A stretch of 64,000 nt of DNA from Planococcus versutus (lineage in GTDB: Bacteria > Bacillota > Bacilli > Bacillales_A > Planococcaceae): the NCBI RefSeq assembly GCF_001186155.3, contig NZ_CP016540.2:2582001-2646000 (forward strand), read 5' to 3'. Under the pieces are notes generated by a model. The model worked only from the letters and a program-made list of their open reading frames with translations. It made no database searches and was not told the DNA's origin. The position numbers and the translations under genes were made by a program. Below, piece after piece: positions 27,589 to 35,675 of this stretch (its first letter is position 1; each line of letters opens with the position of its first letter).

Positions 27589-28977
27589 ATGAAAAATGCA
27601 TTATCGAAAGTTTTTTTGTTTCTAGTTGCTGCTGTTTTTGTGATTACGAGTTTTGGTGCACAACCCGCTTCTGCTGCAAGTAATCCGTTTAAGGATGTTT
27701 CATCTTCAGACAAGGAAATTCTTTATTTATGGAACAAAAAATTGATTAATGGCATTGATTCAATTACATTTGGCCCGACTGATGCAGTTACTCGCGAACA
27801 AGCTGCCACTTTAATCGGTCGCGCGATCGGGTTAAAAGGTGATTTGCGGAATACAACATTCCCAGATGTGAACCCGAAACGGTATAGCTCAGGATACATT
27901 CAATCAGCTTATGAAAAAGGCATCATTACTGGAAATCCGGACGGTAGTTTCCGCCCACAAGATACAATGACTCGTGGAGAAATGGCTTTTCTGTTAAGCC
28001 GCGCATTTAACTATACTTCTACTGGTAATGTGTTCTTCGATGATATTAAATCTGATACTAGCAGCACCAGCTTGTATACAGCAGTTAGCAAAATTGCTAC
28101 TGCAGGTGTTTCAAACGGTACTGGAACTGGTACATATACACCTACCAAAGAATTGGTTCGCGGTGAATTTGCTGTTTTCTTAGCTCGCGCACTCAACTCA
28201 AACTTTAAAGTTGCTTATAAAAATACGGTGTCAGAAAACTTAACCGTTATTGTCGACAACTTGAATGTGCGAACTGGACCAAGCACAGGCTACCGCGCAA
28301 TTGGCAAAGTAAATACCGGTGCAGAATTCCAAGTTTACGGCTATAAAGGTGTATGGGCATACGGTAAAAGCGGCAATGTCACAGGTTATGTGCATTCTGA
28401 ATTTATCGGCAAATCTGTACCAGCTGCTGCCAATAACCGGTTTATCACAATTGATCCGGGACATGGCGGTCACGACCCAGGCGCTACAGGGAATGGCTTG
28501 CGTGAAAAAGACATCAACCTTGATGTATCAAAACGCGTCGAAGCAAAACTAAAAGCAAAAGGCATTAAAGTTTATATGACGAGATCAACAGACGTATTCC
28601 ATTCGTTAAGTGCTCGCGTTGACAAAGGAGTTGCTAGTGGATCAGATGCTTTCCTAAGCATCCACACAAATGCAGCTTCTCCTGGTGCAAGTGGATCGGA
28701 AACTTTCTATTCTGCTTCTGTTGGTAATGACAGCAAGCAATTAGCGACTTTCATTCAAAACAGACTCTATAAAGCAATGGATCATCCAAACCGAGGTGTA
28801 AAAAACTACGGTTTCCAAGTAATCCGCACAAATCCACTTCCAGCAGCATTGGTGGAATTAGGTTTTATTACGAACAAGTACGATTCAGCTAAATTAGCAT
28901 CGGGTACTTACAAAGACCGCGCTGCTACAGCGATTGCTGATGGTATCGAAGATTACTATAATTGGAAAGCAAAATAA
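27589..28977 (+). CDS. SLH-anchored N-acetylmuramoyl-L-alanine amidase (Amidase_3) with SH3 domain
   Basis: Zinc amidase that cuts stem peptides from muramic acid. Signal peptide to about residue 27 (PASAAS), three SLH repeats (about 30-200: VTREQAATLIGRAI, MTRGEMAFLLSRAF, LVRGEFAVFLARAL), a bacterial SH3 domain (about 217-277, NLNVRTGPSTGYRAIG), then Amidase_3 (285-460) with DPGHGGHDPGA, a Glu in LREKDINLDV, the SIHTNAA motif and a closing ALVELGFITN. The ATG at 27589 is 13 nt from GGGGG, which is far. A short frame (ATG at 27578) closes with TGA overlapping this ATG, so coupled initiation is possible. Followed by its own terminator. Confidence 0.93.
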   Translation: MKNALSKVFLFLVAAVFVITSFGAQPASAASNPFKDVSSSDKEILYLWNKKLINGIDSITFGPTDAVTREQAATLIGRAIGLKGDLRNTTFPDVNPKRYSSGYIQSAYEKGIITGNPDGSFRPQDTMTRGEMAFLLSRAFNYTSTGNVFFDDIKSDTSSTSLYTAVSKIATAGVSNGTGTGTYTPTKELVRGEFAVFLARALNSNFKVAYKNTVSENLTVIVDNLNVRTGPSTGYRAIGKVNTGAEFQVYGYKGVWAYGKSGNVTGYVHSEFIGKSVPAAANNRFITIDPGHGGHDPGATGNGLREKDINLDVSKRVEAKLKAKGIKVYMTRSTDVFHSLSARVDKGVASGSDAFLSIHTNAASPGASGSETFYSASVGNDSKQLATFIQNRLYKAMDHPNRGVKNYGFQVIRTNPLPAALVELGFITNKYDSAKLASGTYKDRAATAIADGIEDYYNWKAK

Positions 28978-28985
28978 TAATTTCT

Positions 28986-29012
28986 AAAACGGACTTTTTA
29001 GTCCGTTTTTTT
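28986..29012 (+). terminator. Terminator of the SLH amidase gene
   Basis: Stem AAACGGACT / AGTCCGTTT with a four-base loop, followed by a T-run. It starts 9 bp after the stop codon. Confidence 0.88.
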
Positions 29013-29055
29013 GTTGTATACTACAGGGAACTTACTGTTTCTAGGAGGGATTCTA

Positions 29056-30174
29056 TTGAAGAAAATAGTCATTTTAGCTAGTTTTATACTTTTTTTTGGT
29101 GGATTGGCTAGTCATGCAGCCGCCACTGAAGGCACTGATGCTTCAGACCACCTCATTATTTCTTTTAAAGACACCATCGATTATGCACTTTTAGAAGAAA
29201 TGGGTGCAGTCATTCATGAAGAATTTGACGCAATTTCTGCTGTTTCTGTCACGTTGCCAAGCGAACAAATGGTTCAAGCTGCAAGCAACCATTCATCGAT
29301 CGAATATATAGAAGAAAACGCGATTGTAAAAGCGGCAGCCCAAACAACCACTTGGGGTTATAAAGCCATTAAAGCCAATACAGCTACAAGTCTCGGTTAT
29401 ACCGGTAAAGGCGTAAAAATTGCCATTATCGATTCGGGAATCAACTCAAAGCATCCCGATTTAAAAGTAGCTGGGGGTGTCTCCAAAATCGAAAATTCAA
29501 GCGCTTTTACGGATGGTAATGGACACGGCACACATGTTGCCGGTGTTATTGGTGCACAAAACAACTCTATTGGCACAGTCGGCGTTGCGCCAAGTGCTTC
29601 ACTTTACTCAGTAAAAGTGCTTTCTGCCAATGGTATTGGCACATTAGAAGGTGTCGTTGCAGGCATTCAATGGGCAATCGACCAAAAAGTAGACATCATC
29701 AATATGAGTTTAACCATCGATAATGACAAACAATCGCTGCGCAATATTACGAAAAAAGCCTATGACGCTGGCATCGTAGTGGTAGCAGCTGCTGGAAATG
29801 AACGAGAAAAAGGATTGTTCAAGGATGTTTTGTTTCCCGCGCGTTACTCTTCAGTTGTTGCTGTAGGGTCGGTATCTAAGCTCAACAAGCTGTCTTATTT
29901 CTCAAATTACGGAGCTTCACAAGAACTGGTTGCACCGGGTGAAGGTATTTTGAGCAGCTTTACTAATGCTAAAACCACAACTCAAGATGATTACGCAATT
30001 TCAGAAGGAACGTCAGTTGCTGCACCTTTTGTAGCTGGCACATTTGCACAATACATGGAAGCTTATCCGCATCTTTCAAATAAACAATTACGTGAAACAG
30101 TCAAACGTGCCACCATCGATTTGGGGCAAAAGGCCGTGACAATTTGTACGGTCACGGGCTGGTGCAATCATTAA
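29056..30174 (+). CDS. Subtilisin-like protease, N-terminal part of a frameshifted SLH protease
   Basis: Secreted S8 protease. TTG start at 29056 with AGGAGGG 7 nt upstream; the frame runs further up without a ribosome site. Signal peptide to about residue 24, an I9 propeptide (HLIISFKDTIDYALLEEMG to YIEENAIVKA), then the catalytic domain with Asp (IAIIDSGIN), His (GNGHGTHVAG) and Ser (EGTSVAAPFVAG). All three catalytic residues are intact. The natural end of the domain is lost: after RATIDLG the frame reads QKAVTICTVTGWCNH and stops. The following reading frame supplies the expected GRDNLYGHGLV and three SLH repeats. One extra G in the GGGG at 30123-30126 would join them. As read, the product would be secreted but not anchored. 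Confidence 0.88.
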   Translation: MKKIVILASFILFFGGLASHAAATEGTDASDHLIISFKDTIDYALLEEMGAVIHEEFDAISAVSVTLPSEQMVQAASNHSSIEYIEENAIVKAAAQTTTWGYKAIKANTATSLGYTGKGVKIAIIDSGINSKHPDLKVAGGVSKIENSSAFTDGNGHGTHVAGVIGAQNNSIGTVGVAPSASLYSVKVLSANGIGTLEGVVAGIQWAIDQKVDIINMSLTIDNDKQSLRNITKKAYDAGIVVVAAAGNEREKGLFKDVLFPARYSSVVAVGSVSKLNKLSYFSNYGASQELVAPGEGILSSFTNAKTTTQDDYAISEGTSVAAPFVAGTFAQYMEAYPHLSNKQLRETVKRATIDLGQKAVTICTVTGWCNH

Positions 30175-30707
30175 AAACCAAAGCTGCACTATTTCCAGAC
30201 TTGAAAAACAAGGTTTGGTATTCCGAACCGATTAAGCAAGTGTTTGATCGCAAAATTGTCAAGGGCTTCCCAGACGGCACGTATCGTCCAAACGCTACCA
30301 TCACGCGTGCTGAAGCCGTGACGTTTATCGGACGCGCATTAACACTGGATGGCGAAAATCCGAATGGCAAGTTCCGTGACGTGCCAAAAGATTCGTTTGC
30401 GGCGGGTTATATTAACAGCGCGTTTGAAAAAGGCTATATCAAAGGCGTTACCGCCAAAGATTTCCGTCCAAACGAGCCGATTAAACGAGGCGACATGGCA
30501 CTTATAATGAAGCGTGCCTTCAACTTGTCAGGCACTCAACAACTGTCTTTTACAGATGTTCCTAAAACCAAGTACTATTACGAAGCTGTACAAGCGGCCT
30601 ACGCAAGCAATGTCGTTAAAGGATATAAAGACAACACGTTCCGCCCGGAGAAGTCGATTACACGTGCTGAAAGCGCTGAATTTTTAACCAATGCCTTGAC
30701 GCAGTGA
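30144..30707 (+). CDS. SLH part of the frameshifted subtilase (three SLH repeats)
   Basis: Continuation of the upstream protease in the +1-shifted frame. The true join is near 30126; the listed start is only the first TTG in this frame. YGHGLVQSLKTKA is the conserved last helix of the S8 domain. It is followed by SLH repeats (ITRAEAVTFIGRAL, IKRGDMALIMKRAF, ITRAESAEFLTNAL). No ribosome site precedes the TTG, so independent translation is unlikely and this part is probably silent unless the frame is restored. Confidence 0.75.
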   Translation: MYGHGLVQSLKTKAALFPDLKNKVWYSEPIKQVFDRKIVKGFPDGTYRPNATITRAEAVTFIGRALTLDGENPNGKFRDVPKDSFAAGYINSAFEKGYIKGVTAKDFRPNEPIKRGDMALIMKRAFNLSGTQQLSFTDVPKTKYYYEAVQAAYASNVVKGYKDNTFRPEKSITRAESAEFLTNALTQ

Positions 30708-30710
30708 ATA

Positions 30711-30755
30711 AAAGCAAAAGCCCAACCGATCGACTCGGTTGGGCTTTTGCTTTTT
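30711..30755 (+). terminator. Terminator of the split subtilase gene
   Basis: A long perfect stem (AAAGCAAAAGCCCAACCGA and complement, loop TCGACT region) ends in a T-run just after the stop codon. Confidence 0.93.
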
Positions 30756-30914
30756 AAATTGGAGATAAAAATTTCAGACTTTGTGCGTACGTGATCTCGT
30801 TCTTTACAAAGATCCAACTAGATTTGATTTCTCGCACGATAAGACTTTACTTTACTTTACTTTTCTCCTCTCTACAAAATTATATCGTTACATTGAAGGA
30901 TTTATTCGTAAACA
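30756..30914. other. Gene-free AT-rich stretch
   Basis: Between the subtilase terminator and the left hairpin copy of the neighbouring element I see no frame with a ribosome site and no clear signal. Confidence 0.4.
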
Positions 30915-30947
30915 AAAACCAGCAAACTCTAAAGAGGTTGCTGGTTT
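30915..30947 (-). terminator. Distal copy of the NlpC/P60 gene terminator hairpin (left flank of the element)
   Basis: AACCAGCAAACTCT / AGGTTGCTGGTTT hairpin with loop AAAG, almost identical to the hairpin at 31507-31541 and in the same orientation. On the minus strand it is followed by TTTTTG, the usual U-tract. One stem mismatch. Confidence 0.75.
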
Positions 30948-31506
30948 CAGCTCGTAGACAAAGTCTTATTAAACTGAATAGTGACGTATAACCTCCAACT
31001 GGGCTGGCCACTTCGCTTTCCAGTGGGCTCAGCTTCAGCCTCCTCGTCACTGACGTTCCTGCGGGGTCTTCAGCTTTCGCTGTCCCACAGGAGTCTTCGT
31101 GGACCAGCCCAGTTGGAGGGTTCCAGCTTCAATCAAAGTGAGACTATTTAGTCCATTTCACAATAAAAATACATGATCAAGCCTTTTCATCTACTCACTT
31201 AAGGATTCGGAGCACCAAGTGGTGAAGGGCAAAGATATGCTCCTGCATCGCTGCGCTAGCTTCGTCGCAAAGCCACTGCCCAAATTTCCTTCGGTCACTG
31301 ACTTTCCTGCGGAAAAACGAAGGGATGAGACCCCGCAGGAGCTTGCGACGAGGAGGCTCAGCGCGGAGTCCTTGGCAGCTGGCACCGCGACGTCCTATCG
31401 CGCCAGTTGCATGACCCACATCCTGTGGGCCCAAAGCGTCCGCTTGGTGTGGAGAATCATAGATGCATACAAAAAAAACGAATAATCATTCTTTTGTCTA
31501 CAGTCT
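30948..31506. mobile_element. Short non-coding element 1, inserted within a terminator, with a nested second insertion
   Basis: Ends are GTAGACAAAGTCTTATT on the left and the inverted TTTTGTCTAC on the right. Inside is a 124-bp GC-rich block (30994-31117) bounded by a perfect 13-bp inverted repeat (TCCAACTGGGCTG / CAGCCCAGTTGGA), then AT-rich text including AATACATGATCAAGCC. The same order is found in the element at 43621-43897. This copy is longer because another repeat (about 31211-31495) sits between GGATTC and TTTTGTCTAC. No transposase is encoded, so if it moves it needs help in trans. Confidence 0.65.
31211..31495. repeat. Nested repeat inserted inside element 1
   Basis: Absent from the sister element, where GGATTC runs straight into TTTTGTCTAC. 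It has inverted ends CACCAAGTGG (31213-) and CCGCTTGGTG (-31449). Its GC-rich core (CTGCGGAAAAACGAAGG, GACCCCGCAGGAGC, GACGAGGAGGCTCAGCG) is of the widespread Bacillales type. ATTC is present on both sides and may be a 4-bp target duplication. Frames crossing it have no ribosome site. Confidence 0.6.
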
Positions 31507-31541
31507 AAAACCAGCAACCTCTAAAGAGTTTGCTGGTTTTT
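31507..31541 (-). terminator. Proximal copy of the NlpC/P60 gene terminator hairpin (right flank of the element)
   Basis: AAAACCAGCAACCTCT / AGAGTTTGCTGGTTTTT hairpin 8 bp past the stop of the SLH-NlpC/P60 gene. One stem mismatch, at the same base-pair position as in the left copy but in the other arm. Confidence 0.8.
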
Positions 31542-31548
31542 GTGTACG

Positions 31549-32562
31549 TTATTTTGCAAGTGCTCTGTGTACGAATGCTGTGTACTCTGCTCGTTTGGCA
31601 TTAGCGTTTGGTTGGAATGAGCCGTCTTTATGGCCAGTTGCTAGTTCGTGAGCGGCGATTGTGTTGATTGAACTTTCAGCCCAGTGGCCGCTAATGTCTG
31701 TGAACGATGATGACGGTTTTGCAGCTGACAATGCAAATGCGTTCGTCAGCAGTTTGCTGATTTCAGCGCGTGTGATGCTCTCGTTTGGCGCAAATCGGTC
31801 AGCTGAACGTCCTTGCACAATTCCCGCTTTTTGAACAGCGTTAATGTTGCCAGCTGCCCAGTGCGAAGCGGGAACATCTGTAAATGCTGAGCTTTTTACT
31901 TTTTCTAATTTTAATGCACGTGCAATGATGGTTGCCGCTTCTGCACGTGAAACATTAGAATTTGGCTCAAAAAGGCCATTGCCTTTTCCTGTGATGATTT
32001 CTGTAACGGTTAAGTCTTTGATTTCATCGGCTGCCCAAAATCCTTTTGGTACATCGTGGTACTGACCTACCGAAAGATTTGGTTTCGAGACGGGTTTTGC
32101 TTGTTCGCTTATTCCGTCTAGACGACGCGCGCCTGTGTATTTAGGTCCCCAATATGGGTTGGTGTTCAAATTGGCGATTGTAACTCCTCCGCTTGTTGCT
32201 GAAAGGAAATTACCATCTCCTATGTATATTCCTGAATGTGAAATTCCGCGTTTGTATGTGTTTGAAAAGAAAACCAAGTCGCCTTCTTTCAGGTTACTTT
32301 TGCTGACGCTCGTACCAATTTGGTATTGTTGCGCAGAGGTACGTGGAATTGCAATATCAAATTCATCGTACACATAGCGTAAGTATCCTGAACAATCAAA
32401 TCCTGACGGTGTTGTTCCGCCGAATTTATAAGGCGTTCCTAAAAATTTCTTAGCGTATGTTGTTAACTCGTTTGGTGTCGCTGCACTCGCTGAGTTGGCA
32501 TTGAATGGACTAATTGATAGCACTAAGACCGCAATTATCATAAGTAGTAGACGTTTTTTCAC
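31549..32562 (-). CDS. SLH-anchored NlpC/P60 peptidoglycan endopeptidase
   Basis: Cysteine peptidase that cuts peptidoglycan stem peptides. Start taken as the GTG at 32562 (AGAGG 6 nt upstream, giving a lysine-rich signal peptide MKKRLLLMI). The open frame runs 14 codons further up with no support. Signal peptide to about 28, NlpC/P60 domain 30-150 with Cys57 (SGFDCSGYL), His109 (ISHSGIYIG) and the usual third position in NPYWGP, then three SLH repeats (VSRAEAATIIARAL, ITRAEISKLLTNAF, AKRAEYTAFVHRAL) to the end. Fifth or later SLH enzyme of the island. Its terminator carries the element insertion described separately. Confidence 0.93.
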   Translation of the reverse strand: MKKRLLLMIIAVLVLSISPFNANSASAATPNELTTYAKKFLGTPYKFGGTTPSGFDCSGYLRYVYDEFDIAIPRTSAQQYQIGTSVSKSNLKEGDLVFFSNTYKRGISHSGIYIGDGNFLSATSGGVTIANLNTNPYWGPKYTGARRLDGISEQAKPVSKPNLSVGQYHDVPKGFWAADEIKDLTVTEIITGKGNGLFEPNSNVSRAEAATIIARALKLEKVKSSAFTDVPASHWAAGNINAVQKAGIVQGRSADRFAPNESITRAEISKLLTNAFALSAAKPSSSFTDISGHWAESSINTIAAHELATGHKDGSFQPNANAKRAEYTAFVHRALAK

Positions 32563-32775
32563 TCGGCACCTCTTCGTTTGAATTTCGGGATGGTGATCAC
32601 TCATCGACCGTTAGTTGTTTCTTTAATATAATTTTGATTGTAACAGTAAAAACATACTTTAAACGTTACATTTGTGTTACAAGTGTGTAACAAAGACTAT
32701 TCTACTGTTTAATTTTAGGAGAAAAACATATATAAGTACTTATATTTAAGAAAGATAATAAGGAAATAAAAACCA

Positions 32776-32811
32776 AAAAAGACCATTTTGCAAAAAGCAA
32801 AATGGTCTTTC
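32776..32811 (-). terminator. Terminator of the alanine/glycine symporter gene
   Basis: A 14-bp stem (AAGACCATTTTGC with complement) around AAAAA, followed on the minus strand by T-rich sequence. It starts about 11 bp after the stop codon. Confidence 0.88.
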
Positions 32812-32821
32812 GATTCCTTTA

Positions 32822-34237
32822 TTAGTGACGATTTTCGTTTTCGCCCCAGCATTCTGTGTTTTTCAGGCCAGGTATGTTTTTTGCGAAAAACTCAGGATTT
32901 TTTCCAGCTTTGCGCTGGCTTGTGTAGTCATCAAGCACTTTGAAAGCCGTTTTGCCGAGCAAAGCAATAACCACTAAGTTGAGTACGGCCATGGTGCCCA
33001 TAAACAAATCTGCCATGTTCCAAACGAGTTGAACTTGTGCTAATGCACCAAACATAACCATTCCAAGTACTCCAAAACGATAAGCTGTTAACCAAGCGCT
33101 GTGCGCGTTGATAAATTCAATGTTTGTTTCACCGTAATAGTAGTTTCCAATAATTGAACTAAATGCGAAGAACAAGATGGCGATTGCCAAAAAGTAAGGC
33201 GCCCAGCTGCCAAGATGAACATCTAATGAAGCTTGTGTCAGTAAAATTCCAACTTTTTCACTTGTTGAATACAAACCAGCCAAGATAATGATAAAAGCAG
33301 TTGCTGAACAAATGACGATCGTATCGAAGAAAACGCCTAAACTTTGTACTAAGCCTTGTTTAGCAGGATGCGAAACGTTGGCCGATGCTGCTGCGTTTGG
33401 CACAGAACCCATACCAGCTTCGTTTGAGAACAATCCACGACGAACTCCTTGCATAATCGCAGCACCAATTCCGCCGCCGATTGCTTCTTCTAAGCCAAAG
33501 GCACTTTTCACAATCAGCATGAAAACTGCAGGAATTTCAGTGAAGTTCATAATGACAATGTACAATGCCACAATGATGTAGATCGTTGCCATAATCGGTA
33601 CAACGATTTGTGTCACGCTAGCAATTCGTTTAACGCCTCCAAAAATAACAATTGCAGTTAAGACGACAAGTCCTAAACCAACAGACCAATCTGGAATATT
33701 GAAGACATCTTCAAACGATTGCGCAATTGTATTTGATTGAACCGAGTTAAAAATAAAACCAAAGGCTAATGTTAAAAGAACAGCGAAGACGATTCCTAGT
33801 TTGCGATTTCCTAAAGCTTTTTCCATGTAGTAAGCAGGGCCTCCGCGGAATTGTTCGCCGTCACGAACTTTGTAAACTTGCGCTAACGTACTTTCAACAA
33901 AAGCGGTCGCCATTCCGATAATCGCAACCATCCACATCCAGAAAACCGCTCCAGGTCCACCGATGGCAATTGCCAAAGCAACCCCGGTAATGTTCCCCGT
34001 ACCGACGCGTGATGCTGTTGAAATCGTAAAGGCTTGGAAAGCTGAAATTCCGCTATCACCATCCTTTTTTTCTGTGATGACACGAAACATCTCACCAAAC
34101 AGACGAACTTGAACGAATCGCGTGCGAATCGTAAAATAAAGGCCAAGGCCCATAAGAAGTGCAATTAGTATGTATGTCCATAATAACGTATTGATGTTAT
34201 CCACGAACCACGTGATTCCGTCTATAAAAGCATCCAT
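32822..34237 (-). CDS. Alanine/glycine:cation symporter (AGCS family)
   Basis: Sodium- or proton-driven uptake of alanine or glycine. The 471-aa protein has about 11 membrane helices. It carries the family signatures FQAFTISTASRVGTGNITGV (about 66-85), FVESTLAQVYK with FRGGPAYYMEKALG after it, and GLFSNEAGMGSVPNAAA (about 267-283). ATG start with GGGGGAAAG upstream. It closely resembles B. subtilis AlsT/YrbD/GlnT members, and the exact amino acid is not readable from sequence. Confidence 0.92.
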   Translation of the reverse strand: MDAFIDGITWFVDNINTLLWTYILIALLMGLGLYFTIRTRFVQVRLFGEMFRVITEKKDGDSGISAFQAFTISTASRVGTGNITGVALAIAIGGPGAVFWMWMVAIIGMATAFVESTLAQVYKVRDGEQFRGGPAYYMEKALGNRKLGIVFAVLLTLAFGFIFNSVQSNTIAQSFEDVFNIPDWSVGLGLVVLTAIVIFGGVKRIASVTQIVVPIMATIYIIVALYIVIMNFTEIPAVFMLIVKSAFGLEEAIGGGIGAAIMQGVRRGLFSNEAGMGSVPNAAASANVSHPAKQGLVQSLGVFFDTIVICSATAFIIILAGLYSTSEKVGILLTQASLDVHLGSWAPYFLAIAILFFAFSSIIGNYYYGETNIEFINAHSAWLTAYRFGVLGMVMFGALAQVQLVWNMADLFMGTMAVLNLVVIALLGKTAFKVLDDYTSQRKAGKNPEFFAKNIPGLKNTECWGENENRH

Positions 34238-34315
34238 TCGCTTTCCCCCATTTCATAAACTTAACTTTGTGTCTATACCCCATTTGCAGTAACAGAAAAC
34301 GTTGATCGAACTCAA

Positions 34316-34351
34316 ATAGAAAAATGAGACCCTCTAGTAAAAGAGGATCTC
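34316..34351 (-). terminator. Terminator of the M20 amidohydrolase gene
   Basis: GAGATCCTCT / AGAGGGTCTC stem with one mismatch and loop TTTACT. It is followed on the minus strand by CATTTTTC and lies about 90 bp after the stop. Confidence 0.65.
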
Positions 34352-34436
34352 GGATGTCGGCATTATTATTTTATCACGTGTTTTTCTTATAGAAGAATTT
34401 TTAGTGTTTTAAAGTTATTTCCCGGGAAATGTTGCA

Positions 34437-35528
34437 TCATGTTGCTTTTAATATATTGGCCAACACTCGTGCTCCTATATCAAGCGCATCATGATTAAAG
34501 TCCATATCGGGGTGATGTAGCCCCGGCGACAAGTCTGCGCCAATGCCAATCATAGCAGCATGCAATTCTGGTTTTTTGATTGTGTAAAAATGAAAATCGT
34601 CCGCACCGGTTGTATGAACGGGCGCTGCCGTTGCCGCGTCTCCCAGTGTTTTGCGAATCGCTGCATCGGCAATTTGCATCGCTGTTTCTGAAACTTCTGC
34701 AGCAGGCGTGTAATCAGTCCATTCAAACGTAATGTCAACATCGTGTAAAGAGGCTATCGCTCCTAAGCCGTCGCCGATTTTCTGCTGAAGCTCTTTCATG
34801 AGTTCATTTGATTGAGAACGCACATCCATCGAGAAGTGTGCACTTCCGGGAATGATGTTCAAACTATCGCCACCCGTTTGGATATGTGTGAGTTTTGCCG
34901 AATACGACTCAAATGGTGAAAAGTAAATCGATTTCATGAATTGATGGATAGCGGCGATTACATCAATTGCGTTTTTCCCTTGATGTGGACGCGCTCCGTG
35001 TGCGTCCACTCCTGTAATTTTTCCTCTTAAAAAAATTCCCGACCCGTGATGGAGTGCTGGTGTTACTTGCCCAAACGGCAATTCTTCGATTGGACGTAAA
35101 TGAACACCGTATAAATGCGACACTCCATCCATCGCGCCGCGCGCTATCATCGATAACGAACCATTGCCCAATTCTTCTGCTGGCTGAAAAATAAAACGTA
35201 CACGTTTTGTCAGTGGTTCGTCTTTTAAATACAACAACGCACCGAGTACCATAGCCATGTTGGCATCATGTCCGCACGAATGATTGGCCTGCAATATACC
35301 ATCGACTTCTTGCCAAAGCGCATCCATATCCGCACGCACCGCAACCACTTCGTCTCCTTGTCCAATTTCGGCAATCACTCCGGTAACGTCCGAAAAGGTA
35401 TGATGCTTAACGCCAAGATCCGTCATAATCGCGGCTAGTTTTTTAGTGGTCTCGGTTTCTTTCCAACTCACTTCTGGATGTGTATGAAAATGATTAAAAT
35501 ACGCCAGCGTTTGTTGCTTGATGTTCAT
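34437..35528 (-). CDS. M20 family amidohydrolase/peptidase (hippurate hydrolase-like)
   Basis: Metal-dependent amidohydrolase acting on N-acyl amino acids or small peptides in the cytoplasm. Start taken at the ATG of MNIKQQ (35528), with AAAGGAGAGG upstream; the frame runs 17 codons further up. Residues show HPEVSWKE near 18, VRADMDALWQ, the metal motif HSCGHDANMAM, the EELGNGS proton shuttle and a late GADDFHFY. Length (363 aa) is usual for the IAA-amino-acid hydrolase group. It is a single-gene unit and substrate is unknown. Confidence 0.88.
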   Translation of the reverse strand: MNIKQQTLAYFNHFHTHPEVSWKETETTKKLAAIMTDLGVKHHTFSDVTGVIAEIGQGDEVVAVRADMDALWQEVDGILQANHSCGHDANMAMVLGALLYLKDEPLTKRVRFIFQPAEELGNGSLSMIARGAMDGVSHLYGVHLRPIEELPFGQVTPALHHGSGIFLRGKITGVDAHGARPHQGKNAIDVIAAIHQFMKSIYFSPFESYSAKLTHIQTGGDSLNIIPGSAHFSMDVRSQSNELMKELQQKIGDGLGAIASLHDVDITFEWTDYTPAAEVSETAMQIADAAIRKTLGDAATAAPVHTTGADDFHFYTIKKPELHAAMIGIGADLSPGLHHPDMDFNHDALDIGARVLANILKAT

Positions 35529-35617
35529 GTGACCCTCTCCTTTTGTATTAGGATTCCCGTTGATAGTTTGATTGTACACGAGCGGAGTTGAGAGTTAAAT
35601 GGGTGTGGTGTGGATGG

Positions 35618-35645
35618 TTACCCGGGTGTTCGCACTTTATACTAG
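35618..35645. repeat. Short segment shared, inverted, with 4910-4937
   Basis: GGTTACCCGGGTGTTCGCACTTTATAC here corresponds to the reverse complement of GTATAAAAAGCGAACACCCGGGTATAACC near 4911. The shared core is GCGAACACCCGGGTA. No function assigned. Confidence 0.45.
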
Positions 35646-35675
35646 CGAAATTACCAGTTATACATAAAGGTGAGT

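Noticed and set aside
30144..30707. Independent small SLH-only protein
   Set aside because: No ribosome site before the TTG, and its first residues are the missing end of the subtilase domain, so it is the broken-off part of that gene.
30994..31117. Insertion sequence with transposase in the repeat region
   Set aside because: No frame in the region encodes transposase motifs; the elements are too short and non-coding.
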